Source: CAVQND01 sp049518415
GTDB lineage: Bacteria; Verrucomicrobiota; Verrucomicrobiia; Limisphaerales; UBA8199
Assembly (NCBI GenBank): GCA_049518415.1
Contig: JBEKRX010000004.1
Span: forward strand, 62,001-126,000
Length of the DNA: 64,000 nucleotides
Reading direction: 5' to 3'
In this document: piece after piece, positions 9,452-17,937 of the stretch
Layout of the letters: every line of letters begins with the position of its first letter
Numbering within the stretch: the stretch's first letter is position 1
The notes under the pieces: model-generated
The model's input: only the letters and a program-made list of their open reading frames with translations
What the model was told of the DNA's origin: nothing
Databases searched by the model: none
Position numbers and translations under genes: made by a program

Positions 9452-9616
9452 GTCGGGTGCATTCTTGGCGCCAATGCCACACCGGAGTCAAGCACAAGAA
9501 CTCCCCGCAGCTCAGCGGGGCGTTAGAAAGTGCCCTGGCTCCGCCTGCGGTAGCGTCCTAATATGGGTCTCGAGGCTCTGTTGGCTGCGGTCTTGCCAGG
9601 ACCACGCCCACCAAAA

Positions 9617-10033
9617 TCATTTCGTACCGAAGTCAGCGGGTGGTTCGACTGGCCCTTGCTGCGCGTCCTCGAATTCAATAAGACCAAACGTGTTGGGAGC
9701 CGGTCTGGTGAAAATAACGGCCTTTCGAGCGTACGACCCAAGTGAACCAGCAAGCGCTCCTTTCGAGTTCCGAGTCGCTTCCTTTCCAAGACGTTTCAGG
9801 AGTTCATCCACGTGTAGTGGCTTTCCCTCCCTCCGTAGGATGTCGCGCACTTTTGCCAAATCACTGCCCTCCCGAAGGGCCAGAACAGGAGTTGTGCCAT
9901 CAGGGGGATGCAGTTTCAGAGCATCTCGAAGCCCGTCCAAGTATGCACGTGCTCCCGCTAATTGACGTTCCAAGTCAGCAATTTTTCGCTCTTGGTCAGC
10001 AATTTTCGACTCAAGTTTTCGACGTAAGTACAT
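9617..10033 (-). CDS. Small coiled-coil plus HARE-HTH-like winged-helix protein
   Basis: 138 residues. Residues 5-40 are a strongly charged coiled coil with a repeated pattern (SKIADQERKIADLERQLAG). Residues about 60-125 fit a HARE-HTH/winged-helix fold: VRDILRREGKPLHVDELLKRLGK, then LAGSLGSYARKAVIFTRPAPNTFGLIEF. HARE-HTH domains occur in restriction, RNA polymerase delta and chromatin proteins. The gene lies head to head with dinD, and its nearest promoter-like sequence (10039-10067) would start transcription almost at the ATG. I cannot assign a specific target. The base composition of this gene and dinD looks less GC-rich than the surroundings. Confidence 0.65.
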   Translation of the reverse strand: MYLRRKLESKIADQERKIADLERQLAGARAYLDGLRDALKLHPPDGTTPVLALREGSDLAKVRDILRREGKPLHVDELLKRLGKEATRNSKGALAGSLGSYARKAVIFTRPAPNTFGLIEFEDAQQGPVEPPADFGTK

Positions 10034-10038
10034 GCCAA

Positions 10039-10067
10039 TCCATATCGCATTTCCAGCAGCGAGTCAA
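10039..10067 (-). promoter_or_regulatory. Sigma70-like promoter for the HARE-HTH-like gene
   Basis: Read on the minus strand: TTGACT (10067-10062), a 17-base spacer, then TATGGA (10044-10039). The expected start of transcription falls at or next to the ATG at 10033, so the transcript may be leaderless. Prediction only. Confidence 0.4.
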
Positions 10068-10089
10068 ATGAAAAGAAATGAAAATTGCA

Positions 10090-10118
10090 TTGACTGTGCA
10101 TTACAATCGTGGCATTAT
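10090..10118 (+). promoter_or_regulatory. Sigma70-like promoter for dinD
   Basis: TTGACT at 10090-10095, 17 bases, CATTAT at 10113-10118. Transcription would start near 10125, which favours the ATG at 10142 over an upstream GTG at 10109 as the dinD start. It forms a back-to-back pair with the promoter at 10039-10067; both share TTGACT. I see no clear LexA box. Confidence 0.45.
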
Positions 10119-10141
10119 TCCCTAAACTCAATGTTTCAGAT

Positions 10142-10957
10142 ATGTACGACGATCCGGTAATGGAGCGGCTGGAGGCCGCGAAGAAGCGCGGCCCTAAAGG
10201 CGGGGAATATTGGCTCGCCAGAGAGATTCGGCCGATCATGGGCTATGCGAACTGGGAGAATTTTAAGGGCGCAATCAGCAGGGCCATTGAATCATGCCGC
10301 AGTGGTGGCATTGGGACTCCCGACCATTTTCTTGGAATCAGGAAGATGGTTCCAATCGGCAGCGGCGCGAAAGTGGAAGTCGAGGACTATTTCCTTGATC
10401 GGTACGCCTGCTATTTAATTGCGATGAACGGTGACACCTCCAAGTCGGAGGTCGCATCGGCGCAAAGATATTTCGCCGTCCAAACAAGACTTCAAGAACT
10501 CGAACGAAAAGCCCTGAACGATCAAGAGCGGATGAGGCTGCGGGGCAAGTTGAAGGAGGCGACCAAGCATTTACACGGTGCAGCGGCTGGAGCGGGTGTT
10601 CAAAATTACGCACTTTTCCACCATGCTGGCTATTTGGGCCTTTACGAAATGGGGCTTGGAGAAATCAAAAAACGCAAGGGAATTGGGAAAAAAGAAGACC
10701 TGTACGATCGTGCTGGCCGACTTGAACTTTCAGCGAATGAATTCAAGGCAAACCTCACCGAGCGGTCGCTGATTTCAAAGGGGATCAAAGGCCAAGACGC
10801 TGCGTCGCAAGAACACAAACGCATGGGCCGGGTCGTTCGAGACACAATTAAGCGCGAAATCGGAATTTTCCCCGAAGACCTCCCGGCAGAATCTCCCATC
10901 AAGGAAGTCGAGCACAAAGCGAAGGCAGAATTGCCCCCTCCTGCGGAACCAGAATAA
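10142..10957 (+). CDS. dinD: DNA damage-inducible protein D
   Basis: 271 residues from ATG 10142. The N-terminal half matches the DinD/BRO-like pattern: GEYWLAREIRPIMGYANWENFKGAI, then VEDYFLDRYACYLIAMNGD and SAQRYFAVQTR. The C-terminal half carries the DinD pattern (HHAGYLGLYEMGLGEIKKRKGI, TERSLISKGIKG, RMGRVVRDTIKREIGIFPEDLP). Length agrees with E. coli DinD (about 275 residues), which is SOS-induced and can inhibit RecA filaments. The role here is taken from the family. It is a stand-alone gene divergent from a HARE-HTH-like gene and may be a mobile accessory pair. Confidence 0.9.
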   Translation: MYDDPVMERLEAAKKRGPKGGEYWLAREIRPIMGYANWENFKGAISRAIESCRSGGIGTPDHFLGIRKMVPIGSGAKVEVEDYFLDRYACYLIAMNGDTSKSEVASAQRYFAVQTRLQELERKALNDQERMRLRGKLKEATKHLHGAAAGAGVQNYALFHHAGYLGLYEMGLGEIKKRKGIGKKEDLYDRAGRLELSANEFKANLTERSLISKGIKGQDAASQEHKRMGRVVRDTIKREIGIFPEDLPAESPIKEVEHKAKAELPPPAEPE

Positions 10958-11075
10958 ACTTCTGAATCCAAATTAGGACACGGCCCCGCCTGCGCCCCAG
11001 TTGACAAAACCCGCCCAACCCAGGCATGACTTTCGGCCGGACTTGGGGTATAGTCCGCTCGATACAGAGCCCGCT

Positions 11076-12122
11076 ATGCCCGTCAAATACAAAGATTACT
11101 ACGAAACGTTGGGCGTCCGCCGCAACGCCAGCGAGGAGGACATCAAGAAGGTCTTTCGCAAGCTGGCGCGCCAGTACCATCCCGATGTCGCCAAGAACAA
11201 AAAACAGGCTGAGGAGAAGTTCAAGGAAATCAACGAGGCCTACGAGGTCTTGGGCGATCCCGCCAAACGTAAACGCTACGACCAACTGGGCGCCAACTGG
11301 AGCTCCGGCGCCGACTTCCGGCCCCCGCCCGGCTGGGAATCGGCCGGGGGCGGCTTCTGGGGCCGAGGGCCGCGCGGCGAGGACTCCGAATTCCACTTCG
11401 GCGGCACCGGCTTCAGCGATTTCTTCGAGCAACTCTTTGGCTCCAGGGGCGGCCGCGGCCGGACAGGCTTCGCCCGGCGCGGCCCCTTCGCCCAAGACGA
11501 CCTGGCGTCCGCGCGCGGCCACGACCTCGAGGGCGACATCCTGGTAACGCTGGAAGAAGCAATGCGCGGTTCCGTCCGCTCGGTTTCCGTGCGGCACGGC
11601 GCTCCTTGCGAGCACTGCGGCGCCACTGGCGAGTCCGCCCGCCACCTCTGCAATGTCTGCGGCGGTGCCGGCCAGGTCACCAAAACCGAAACCTACCAGG
11701 TCAAAATCCCCGCCGGCGTCACCGAGGGACAGCGCCTGCGCGTCGCCGGCCGCGGCGAGGCCGGCCCTGGCGGCGGGGCCGCCGGCGACCTCTTCCTGCG
11801 CGTCCGCCTGGCCAAGCACCCCAATTTCGACGTCGAAGGTCACGACCTCATCCACGAAGCCGACCTCGCCCCCTGGGAAGCGGTCCTGGGCGCGAACATC
11901 GCCGTGCCAACCCTCAATGGCGGCGTCAACATTCGCATCCCGCCCGGCACCCAAAACGGGCAGAAACTCCGCCTCCGCGGCCGCGGCTTGCCCAGGCGCA
12001 CCGGCGGCAACGGCGACTTGATCGTCGTCACCCGCATCGAAGTGCCCCAACGCATTACCGAATCCGAACGCAAACTCTGGGAACAATTGGCCCGCGAGTC
12101 CCGCTTCCAGCCCCGAGCCTGA
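11076..12122 (+). CDS. DnaJ/CbpA-type co-chaperone with a reduced zinc centre
   Basis: 348 residues from ATG 11076 (an open frame extends to 11001 but the J domain begins here). Residues 5-69 are a J domain with the HPD motif at H35-P36-D37, followed by a Gly/Phe-rich linker (about 75-140). The client-binding half contains only two CxxC pairs (CEHCGATG and CNVCGGAG), enough for one zinc site, where classical DnaJ has four pairs and two sites. The C-terminal beta-sandwich (IPAGVTEGQRLRVAGRG, VPTLNGGVNIRIPPGTQNGQKLRLRGRG) is complete. It should work with DnaK; the reduced zinc region places it between type I DnaJ and CbpA. Confidence 0.9.
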   Translation: MPVKYKDYYETLGVRRNASEEDIKKVFRKLARQYHPDVAKNKKQAEEKFKEINEAYEVLGDPAKRKRYDQLGANWSSGADFRPPPGWESAGGGFWGRGPRGEDSEFHFGGTGFSDFFEQLFGSRGGRGRTGFARRGPFAQDDLASARGHDLEGDILVTLEEAMRGSVRSVSVRHGAPCEHCGATGESARHLCNVCGGAGQVTKTETYQVKIPAGVTEGQRLRVAGRGEAGPGGGAAGDLFLRVRLAKHPNFDVEGHDLIHEADLAPWEAVLGANIAVPTLNGGVNIRIPPGTQNGQKLRLRGRGLPRRTGGNGDLIVVTRIEVPQRITESERKLWEQLARESRFQPRA

Positions 12123-12276
12123 GCGGCCGACCGCCCCAATACGTCGGGGGCAGAATCATGGCTGGCAGCCGGCCAGCGATGGCCGCCGCCCCGGTGGCAC
12201 TGTCCGGCTCCTCCATCGCGCCCGGAATGCCTTGAATCTGTTTGACCCTCGGCGGCGCGCCGATAGCTTGGCTCTG

Positions 12277-13713
12277 ATGGGCCACCCATCCATACCACCA
12301 AACCCGTGGATGATTCTGCCATTTGGGCTCTTGCTGGCCGCCATGGCCGTGGCGCCCGGGGTCTGGCCCGCCTGGTGGGCCAGGCACTATCCTAAAGTCG
12401 CCTTCGGGCTGGGCGCGGTCACGGCGGCTTATTACATCTTCGCCTTGCAGGCCTTTGAGCGCGTGGTGGACGTCGGGCACGAGTATTTCAGTTTCATCGT
12501 GCTGCTCGGCTCCCTCTTCGTGGTGGCTGGCGGCATTCATCTCCACCTTAAAGGCCAAGCCACGCCCGGTCTCAACACGCTCTTCCTGTTTCTCGGCGCC
12601 ATCCTCGCCAACGTCCTCGGCACCACCGGCGCTTCGCTCCTGCTCATCCGGCCCTGGATTCGGATGAACAAGGACCGCGTCACCGCCCACCATATCGTCT
12701 TTTTTATCTTTATCGTGTCGAACGTCGGCGGCTGCCTCACGCCCGTGGGCGACCCGCCCTTGTTTCTTGGTTATCTAAAGGGAATTCCGTTCTGGTGGGT
12801 GGCGGCGCATTGCTGGCCGATGTGGGCCGTGGCGGTCGCCTTCCTGCTGGGGCTGTTTTACCTCGTCGACCGTCTCAATTACTGCCGGGCGCCCCGGCAG
12901 ACCCGCCTCGAACTGGCAGGCGCCCGCAAGCAATGGCCCTGCCAGGGCCTGGGCAGCCTTGCCTGGCTGCTGGTCATCCTGGGCGCCGTCTTCGTCAATC
13001 ACCCGCTCTTCCTGCGCGAGGCCCTCATGGCGGCGGCGGCCGCCGCTTCGTACTTCACCACCAGCAAATCCGTCCACGAGGCCAACCATTTCGATTTCCA
13101 CCCCATCCAGCAGGTCGCCATCCTCTTCGCGGGCATTTTCGCCACCATGATGCCGGCGCTGGATTGGCTGCAAACCCACGCCGGCCAACTGGCCAACCCC
13201 AGCCCGGCCTTCTTCTACTGGACCAGCGGCTCGCTCTCCTGCCTGCTGGACAATGCCCCAACCTATCTGGGCTCCCTCAGCGCCATCTTCGGTCGCTTCG
13301 TCGCCCCTGAAACCGTGGACCAGGTGCAGGCCTTGATTCAAAGTCACGGGGCCGCGGGGCCGCACGAAGGGCCCATTTGGCGCACCTTCCAAGCCTTGCA
13401 GCAGCACCACGCCGCCGCCCTGGCCGCCGGCATGGCGGGCCCGGACGAAATCAAGGTCGCCTTCCTGCTCGCCAACAACGATTTCAATGCTTATCTGGTC
13501 GCCATCAGTCTCGGCGCTGTTTTCTTCGGCGCCATTACCTATATTGGCAACGGCCCCAATTTCATGGTCAAGGCCATCGCCGACCACCAGAAAATCCACA
13601 CCCCGGGATTCCTGGGCTTCATTTTCAAATACGCCCTGCCCTGCATGGCTCCCCTGCTCCTCCTCATCTGGCTGCTCTTCCTCCGCCGCTGGATAGGTCC
13701 CGGCAATGCCTGA
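12277..13713 (+). CDS. NhaD/CitMHS-superfamily ion transporter
   Basis: 478 residues from ATG 12277; a TTG lies 45 bases upstream in frame. It is a polytopic membrane protein with roughly 11-12 helices. Motifs of the ion transporter superfamily are visible: LGAILANVLGTTGASLLLIRP, SNVGGCLTPVGDPPLFLGYL (the conserved ...TPVGDPP turn), LSCLLDNAPTYLG and GAITYIGNGPNFMVKAIA. These resemble the CitMHS_2/NhaD-like group of sodium:proton antiporters and organic acid carriers. The substrate is not determined. It is flanked by the DnaJ-like gene and a convergent antitoxin-like gene. Confidence 0.85.
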   Translation: MGHPSIPPNPWMILPFGLLLAAMAVAPGVWPAWWARHYPKVAFGLGAVTAAYYIFALQAFERVVDVGHEYFSFIVLLGSLFVVAGGIHLHLKGQATPGLNTLFLFLGAILANVLGTTGASLLLIRPWIRMNKDRVTAHHIVFFIFIVSNVGGCLTPVGDPPLFLGYLKGIPFWWVAAHCWPMWAVAVAFLLGLFYLVDRLNYCRAPRQTRLELAGARKQWPCQGLGSLAWLLVILGAVFVNHPLFLREALMAAAAAASYFTTSKSVHEANHFDFHPIQQVAILFAGIFATMMPALDWLQTHAGQLANPSPAFFYWTSGSLSCLLDNAPTYLGSLSAIFGRFVAPETVDQVQALIQSHGAAGPHEGPIWRTFQALQQHHAAALAAGMAGPDEIKVAFLLANNDFNAYLVAISLGAVFFGAITYIGNGPNFMVKAIADHQKIHTPGFLGFIFKYALPCMAPLLLLIWLLFLRRWIGPGNA

Positions 13714-13747
13714 TAAAGCTCCCAGAAACGGCGGGTGGCTCTGGAGG

Positions 13748-13963
13748 TCATGCGTTGGCGGGGGGCCAGTCTCGGAGTTGGCCGGACTGCCGCTCGGCCT
13801 CCGCTTCTTCAAACAGAAAATCCAGTTTGCCCGTCGCCGCGTCCTGGTCCAATTGCCTTATCCACTGCTCGTGGTAACGGCGGTTGATCCAGGACACCAG
13901 CCGGTCGAAATCATCCGGGGCCAGTTGCTCAACGACCTGTTCAATTTCTTCCACCGTACTCAT
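13748..13963 (-). CDS. Antitoxin-like protein without a visible toxin partner
   Basis: 71 residues from ATG 13963 (MSTVEEIEQVVEQLAPDDF). The sequence fits small antitoxins usually found in front of RelE/ParE toxins: an N-terminal helix pair, a central basic/aromatic WINRRYHEQWIRQLDQDAATGKLDFLFEEAEAER, and a short tail. An in-frame ATG at 14014 would add 17 residues that do not fit the family. A RelE/ParE gene is expected directly downstream on the minus strand, but only 34 bp separate this gene from the convergent transporter, so the toxin is absent. It may be an orphan antitoxin or a remnant. Confidence 0.65.
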   Translation of the reverse strand: MSTVEEIEQVVEQLAPDDFDRLVSWINRRYHEQWIRQLDQDAATGKLDFLFEEAEAERQSGQLRDWPPANA

Positions 13964-14207
13964 GCCGGCAAGATACCAGCCCGCCGATGTCCGGGCAACC
14001 CGGAACTCAATCAAAAAACAAAACGGGTCTTGACGGGCGATCGCGTGATTTCACCGTCAAGCCCTCCCCGCCCCCCAAAAGTTGTCCTTACCATTGACCG
14101 ACACCTTCACCAGACCCACCTCACCGGCTTCCGATTCATTTCGGACAGGGTTCCGAAGCTTCATCATGGAGGTGGCATTCGAAGCCGATCGGCCTTAGTG
14201 TATCCAC

Positions 14208-14573
14208 ATGTTGCTGGCCACGACGAATAAAGTGAAACGGTTGCTGCACCTGAGTTTTATTGGGCGCGTCCGGGCCGAGGAGCTCGAACACAGCCGCGAT
14301 GAGCTGGCTGTGCTGCTAGCCGATTTGCCCGCCGGCTTCCGCTTGTTGACCGACTTAAGCCGTTTGGAGTCCATGGATCTTGCCTGTGAGGCCGAAATTG
14401 GGCGAACGATGGAATTGTGCGACCAGAAGGGGGTAAGTACCGTGGTACGCGTGATTCCCGAGCCGCAAAGGGACATCGGTTTTAATATCCTCACGGCATT
14501 CCATTACAAACACCGGGTGCCTGCCGCCACCTGCAAGTCGATGGAAGAGGCGGCTCGGTTGCTGTCGTTCTGA
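14208..14573 (+). CDS. STAS-like domain protein
   Basis: 121 residues. The pattern KRLLHLSFIGRVRAEELEHSRDELAVLLADLPAGFRLLTDLSRLESMDLACEAEIGRTMELCDQKG fits a single small alpha/beta domain of the STAS or SEC14-like type, with a conserved LTDLSRLE strand where STAS anti-sigma antagonists carry their phosphorylated Ser. Members of this type are often regulators or small partner proteins. I see no neighbouring anti-sigma kinase. Its end meets the antisense GIY-YIG remnant region. Confidence 0.55.
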   Translation: MLLATTNKVKRLLHLSFIGRVRAEELEHSRDELAVLLADLPAGFRLLTDLSRLESMDLACEAEIGRTMELCDQKGVSTVVRVIPEPQRDIGFNILTAFHYKHRVPAATCKSMEEAARLLSF

Positions 14574-14664
14574 GCAGGCCGGGCAAAACAGGAACCAGCA
14601 ATCTGAGGCAGGTCGTCTCGGCATAGAGCTGGACGCCACCCATCACCAAAGTCAGACCCTGCGG

Positions 14665-14835
14665 GCGGCACGCGTGCTCCTCCGTCCACACCGGCTCCCA
14701 GGGACCGTTCTTGCGCGTGAGTTTTCCGTGCAGCTTGTCGGTGCGGTTGTGCGAGTACAGGCGTGCCGGGAGGTCCTCGGTGTGGCCGATGTAGAACTGG
14801 CCGGCGGCGTTTTGGAGGATATAGACCCGGAACAT
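14665..14835 (-). pseudogene. Truncated GIY-YIG nuclease
   Basis: From ATG 14835 the frame gives MFRVYILQNAAGQFYIGHTEDLPARL, HNRTDKLHGKL and TRKNGPWEPVWTEEH: the first ~57 residues of a small UPF0213/YhbQ-like GIY-YIG nuclease, including the paired VYIL and FYIGHT strands and the conserved Arg. After EEHACR the expected C-terminus (an AxxRExxIK helix) is missing and the frame reads into unrelated sequence to 14491, overlapping the STAS-like gene. The catalytic Glu helix is therefore lost. It sits next to the scrambled tRNA copies, a rearranged spot. Confidence 0.6.
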
Positions 14836-14868
14836 AGCCGAAGGGGCGGTTCCGCCCGCAAAGCAAAT

Positions 14869-14944
14869 TGGCTCCATCCCGACTGGTCGGGAGAACCTGC
14901 AACCCGCCGGTTAATCCCGACCCGTCGGGACTCTACCATTGAGC
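14869..14944 (-). pseudogene. Scrambled tRNA-Asn copy with two palindrome insertions
   Basis: Read on the minus strand this keeps the D arm of the neighbouring tRNA-Asn (GCTCAATGGTAGAG), then a palindrome TCCCGACGGGTCGGGA (14930-14915), then TTAACCGGCGGGTTGCAGG identical to the tRNA anticodon 3' side and T stem, then a second palindrome TCCCGACCAGTCGGGA (14892-14877), and ends with TGGAGCCA, the acceptor end. The 5' acceptor strand is lost. The palindromes replace the 5' half of the anticodon arm and the 3' half of the T arm, so it cannot be a functional tRNA. Confidence 0.75.
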
Positions 14945-14966
14945 AGTGCCTCGCGGATCGAGAAGT

Positions 14967-15041
14967 TGGCTCCAGAGGCAGGGCTCGAACCTGCAACCCG
15001 CCGGTTAACAGCCGGCTGCTCTACCATTGAGCTACTCTGGA
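14967..15041 (-). tRNA. tRNA-Asn (GTT)
   Basis: 75 nt including an encoded CCA. Acceptor TCCAGAG pairs with CTCTGGA; D arm GCTC/GAGC; anticodon stem GCCGG/CCGGC with loop CTGTTAA, anticodon GTT; T arm GCAGG/CCTGC with loop TTCGAGC; discriminator G. All stems pair fully. It is the intact source of the scrambled copy at 14869-14944 and of the 73-bp array that begins one base beyond its 5' end. Confidence 0.95.
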
Positions 15042-15385
15042 ACCCAAAATCCCTGCTTCCCAGCCCGCCGGTTAATCCCGACCCGTCGGGACTCTACCAT
15101 TGAGCTACTCTGGAACCCAAAATCCCTGCTTCCCAGCCCGCCGGTTAATCCCGACCCGTCGGGACTCTACCATTGAGCTACTCTGGAACCCAAAATCCCT
15201 GCTTCCCGGCCCGCCGGTTAATCCCGACCCGTCGGGACTCTACCATTGAGCTACTCTGGAACCCAAAATCCCTGCTTCCCGGCCCGCCGGTCAATCCCGA
15301 CCCGTCGGGACTCTACCATTGAGCTACTCTGGAACCCAAAATCCCTGCTTCCCGGCCCGCCGGTTAATCCCGACCCGTCGGGACT
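15042..15385 (-). repeat. 73-bp tandem array made from tRNA-Asn 5' sequence and a 16-bp palindrome
   Basis: Four full units and a partial fifth, with unit boundaries at 15041, 15114, 15187, 15260 and 15333 (exact 73-bp period). On the minus strand each unit has the first ~23 bases of tRNA-Asn (acceptor 5' strand and D arm), then TCCCGACGGGTCGGGA, then TTAACCGGCGGG from the anticodon arm, then a unit-specific tail CTGGGAAGCAGGGATTTTGG. Units are nearly identical (A/G and T/C single changes). There are no variable spacers, so it is not CRISPR. The palindromes lie at 15076, 15149, 15222, 15295 and 15368. Confidence 0.95.
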
Positions 15386-15447
15386 TCACCGCCGCGCATA
15401 CCCTGTATGCCAGAGGACACGCAATTTACTGGCGCGGAGCGTCAGCG

Positions 15448-16413
15448 TCAAACTGATTTTGCAGCAGGCTCACCTCTATTACGCTGGGGGCGAGCAAGGG
15501 CGGGCCCTGGCCCCGGCCCCTCCAAAGGACCTGAGGTCCGGGGAGAAGAGTGAATGACCCGCCGGCGTTGACAACGCGGACAATAGAACGTGCTCCGGGC
15601 GGCCTGCACCAGGCGCTTGATGAGCGTCCCGCACTCCGGGCATGGCCGGCCCGCGCGCCCGTAAACCCGCAGGCGCTCCTGGTAGAAATCCGGGGCGCCA
15701 GGCGGCCGGCCAAAATAAAACAGCCCGGCCCGCTTGCCCGGGCCGGAAAAATTCAGCGGGACCGTGCTGCCGCCGGCGATCGCCTCCGCCAGCACCTCGC
15801 GCAGCGCCCGCCAAAGCCGGGCCACTTGCGCCGGCTTCAGGCCCCGCGCCGGCAGCGTCGGCGCCAGCCCGGCCCGGAACAACGCTTCGCTGGCGTAAAT
15901 ATTGCCCACCCCCGCCACGACCGCCTGGTCGAGCAACTTGACCTTGATGGGCTGCGTGGAACACCCCAGCCCCAGCGCCAAAGACTCTGCCGTAAACTCA
16001 GCGCCCAGCGGCTCCGGTCCGAGTCTCTCGACCGCCTTGCGCTCGAAGGTGAGTCTGCCGAAATAGCGCATGTCCTCGAAGACGAACTTCTCCCGGCCCA
16101 GGCTCAAGACCACCGCGGCGTGTTTGGGCAGCCGCGCCTTGGCCGGCAACAAGTACATCCGCCCCGTCAGGCCCAGGTGCCCAACCAGCACCAGCGGCTC
16201 CGCCCGCTGGGCGGCCCGCAGCCTGAACAACAGATACTTGCCGCGCCGCGACAAGCCGACAAATCTCGCCCCGCGCAAGGCCCGGGCGAACCTGCGCGCA
16301 CCGCTGGGCGCCACCACCTTCCCCCGGCGCACGCAGACCGAGCGGACCGTCCGCCCCAGCAACACCGGCCCCAAATGGCGCACCAGCACTTCGACTTCCG
16401 GCAGTTCAGGCAT
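15448..16413 (-). CDS. mutM: Formamidopyrimidine-DNA glycosylase
   Basis: 321 residues from ATG 16413, chosen because the mature enzyme must begin MPELPEVEV (Pro2 is the Schiff-base nucleophile, Glu3 the proton donor). Other signatures: GHLGLTGRMYL, DMRYFGRL, LLDQAVVAGVGNIYASEALFRAGL (helix-two-turn-helix DNA binding) and a C-terminal zinc finger with CPECG and CPRCQ. It removes 8-oxoguanine and ring-opened purines. About 35 residues after the zinc finger form a Pro-rich tail that most family members lack. It is followed by a phosphoribosyltransferase gene on the same strand. Confidence 0.95.
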   Translation of the reverse strand: MPELPEVEVLVRHLGPVLLGRTVRSVCVRRGKVVAPSGARRFARALRGARFVGLSRRGKYLLFRLRAAQRAEPLVLVGHLGLTGRMYLLPAKARLPKHAAVVLSLGREKFVFEDMRYFGRLTFERKAVERLGPEPLGAEFTAESLALGLGCSTQPIKVKLLDQAVVAGVGNIYASEALFRAGLAPTLPARGLKPAQVARLWRALREVLAEAIAGGSTVPLNFSGPGKRAGLFYFGRPPGAPDFYQERLRVYGRAGRPCPECGTLIKRLVQAARSTFYCPRCQRRRVIHSSPRTSGPLEGPGPGPALARPQRNRGEPAAKSV

Positions 16414-16455
16414 CGCGGGCAGTCCTGGCAATTGGCAATCGACCCCTGGCCATGC

Positions 16456-17079
16456 TTACCTCTCCAGCAGGTCCAGCACTTCCTCATCCGTGGTTTGCGC
16501 GAAAACCTCGTAATACCGCCCTACCGCATCGAAGTTCGGATCCACCAACAGCGCCTTGACTCCGTCCGCCACTCCTTGGAGCCGCTCCACGGCGTGGCTC
16601 GAGGCCACCGGCGCGGCCACCACCACGCTCCGGGCGCCCTGTTTCTTGACCGACAACACCGCCGCTTCGGTCGTCGCGCCCGTCGCCAGCCCGTCATCCA
16701 CCAGCAACACCGCCTTGCCGGCCAGGGCCAGCTTGCCCTGGCCATGGAATCTCCCCTGGTACCTGGCCAACCGTTCCTTTTCTTCCTGGATGATCTCCTC
16801 CAACTCGCCCTGCAGCACTGGGTTGATGGCTGCGGCCGCCTCATCCAGCACCACCACATCCTCCTCCGCCAGCGCCCCCACGGCAAACTCCCGATGCAAA
16901 GGATGCCCGATCTTCCGCACGATCAGCACGTCCAGCGGCAATTGCAGCGTCCCCGCCACCGCCGCCGCCACGACCACCCCGCCGCGCGGCAACCCCAGGA
17001 CCAGCTCCGCCTCCACCCCCTGGCCTTTCAAATACCGGCCCAGCTTGCCTCCCGCATCTTCACGTGATGCGAATATCAT
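16456..17079 (-). CDS. Phosphoribosyltransferase-family protein
   Basis: 207 residues from ATG 17079. The type I PRTase fold is shown by LGLPRGGVVVAAAVA, the PRPP loop VLLVDDGLATGATTEAAV, and a hood with VRKIGHPLHREFAVGAL. This subgroup is common in soil bacteria, often near dienelactone-hydrolase-like or heat-shock genes, and its substrate is unknown; it is not one of the standard nucleotide-salvage enzymes. It lies between pyrH (46 bp upstream) and mutM on the same strand, so the three may be co-transcribed. Confidence 0.85.
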   Translation of the reverse strand: MIFASREDAGGKLGRYLKGQGVEAELVLGLPRGGVVVAAAVAGTLQLPLDVLIVRKIGHPLHREFAVGALAEEDVVVLDEAAAAINPVLQGELEEIIQEEKERLARYQGRFHGQGKLALAGKAVLLVDDGLATGATTEAAVLSVKKQGARSVVVAAPVASSHAVERLQGVADGVKALLVDPNFDAVGRYYEVFAQTTDEEVLDLLER

Positions 17080-17125
17080 GGTAGTGCCTCGCCCCGTTGC
17101 CCAAAAAAACCAACGCTTCAACGCC

Positions 17126-17851
<726 letters not shown>

Positions 17852-17937
17852 GGCATGCATCCGACTTCGATTTGAAACCGCTGGCCGCGGTTCTAGCAAT
17901 CCGCCCGCAAAACGTCCAATCAGACCCCGCTCCCCAA

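Noticed and set aside
15042..15385. CRISPR array
   Set aside because: Perfect 73-bp tandem period with no variable spacers and no cas genes; each unit is tRNA-derived.
15550..17067. A 505-codon open frame on the plus strand
   Set aside because: Antisense to mutM and the phosphoribosyltransferase gene, both with clear active-site motifs.
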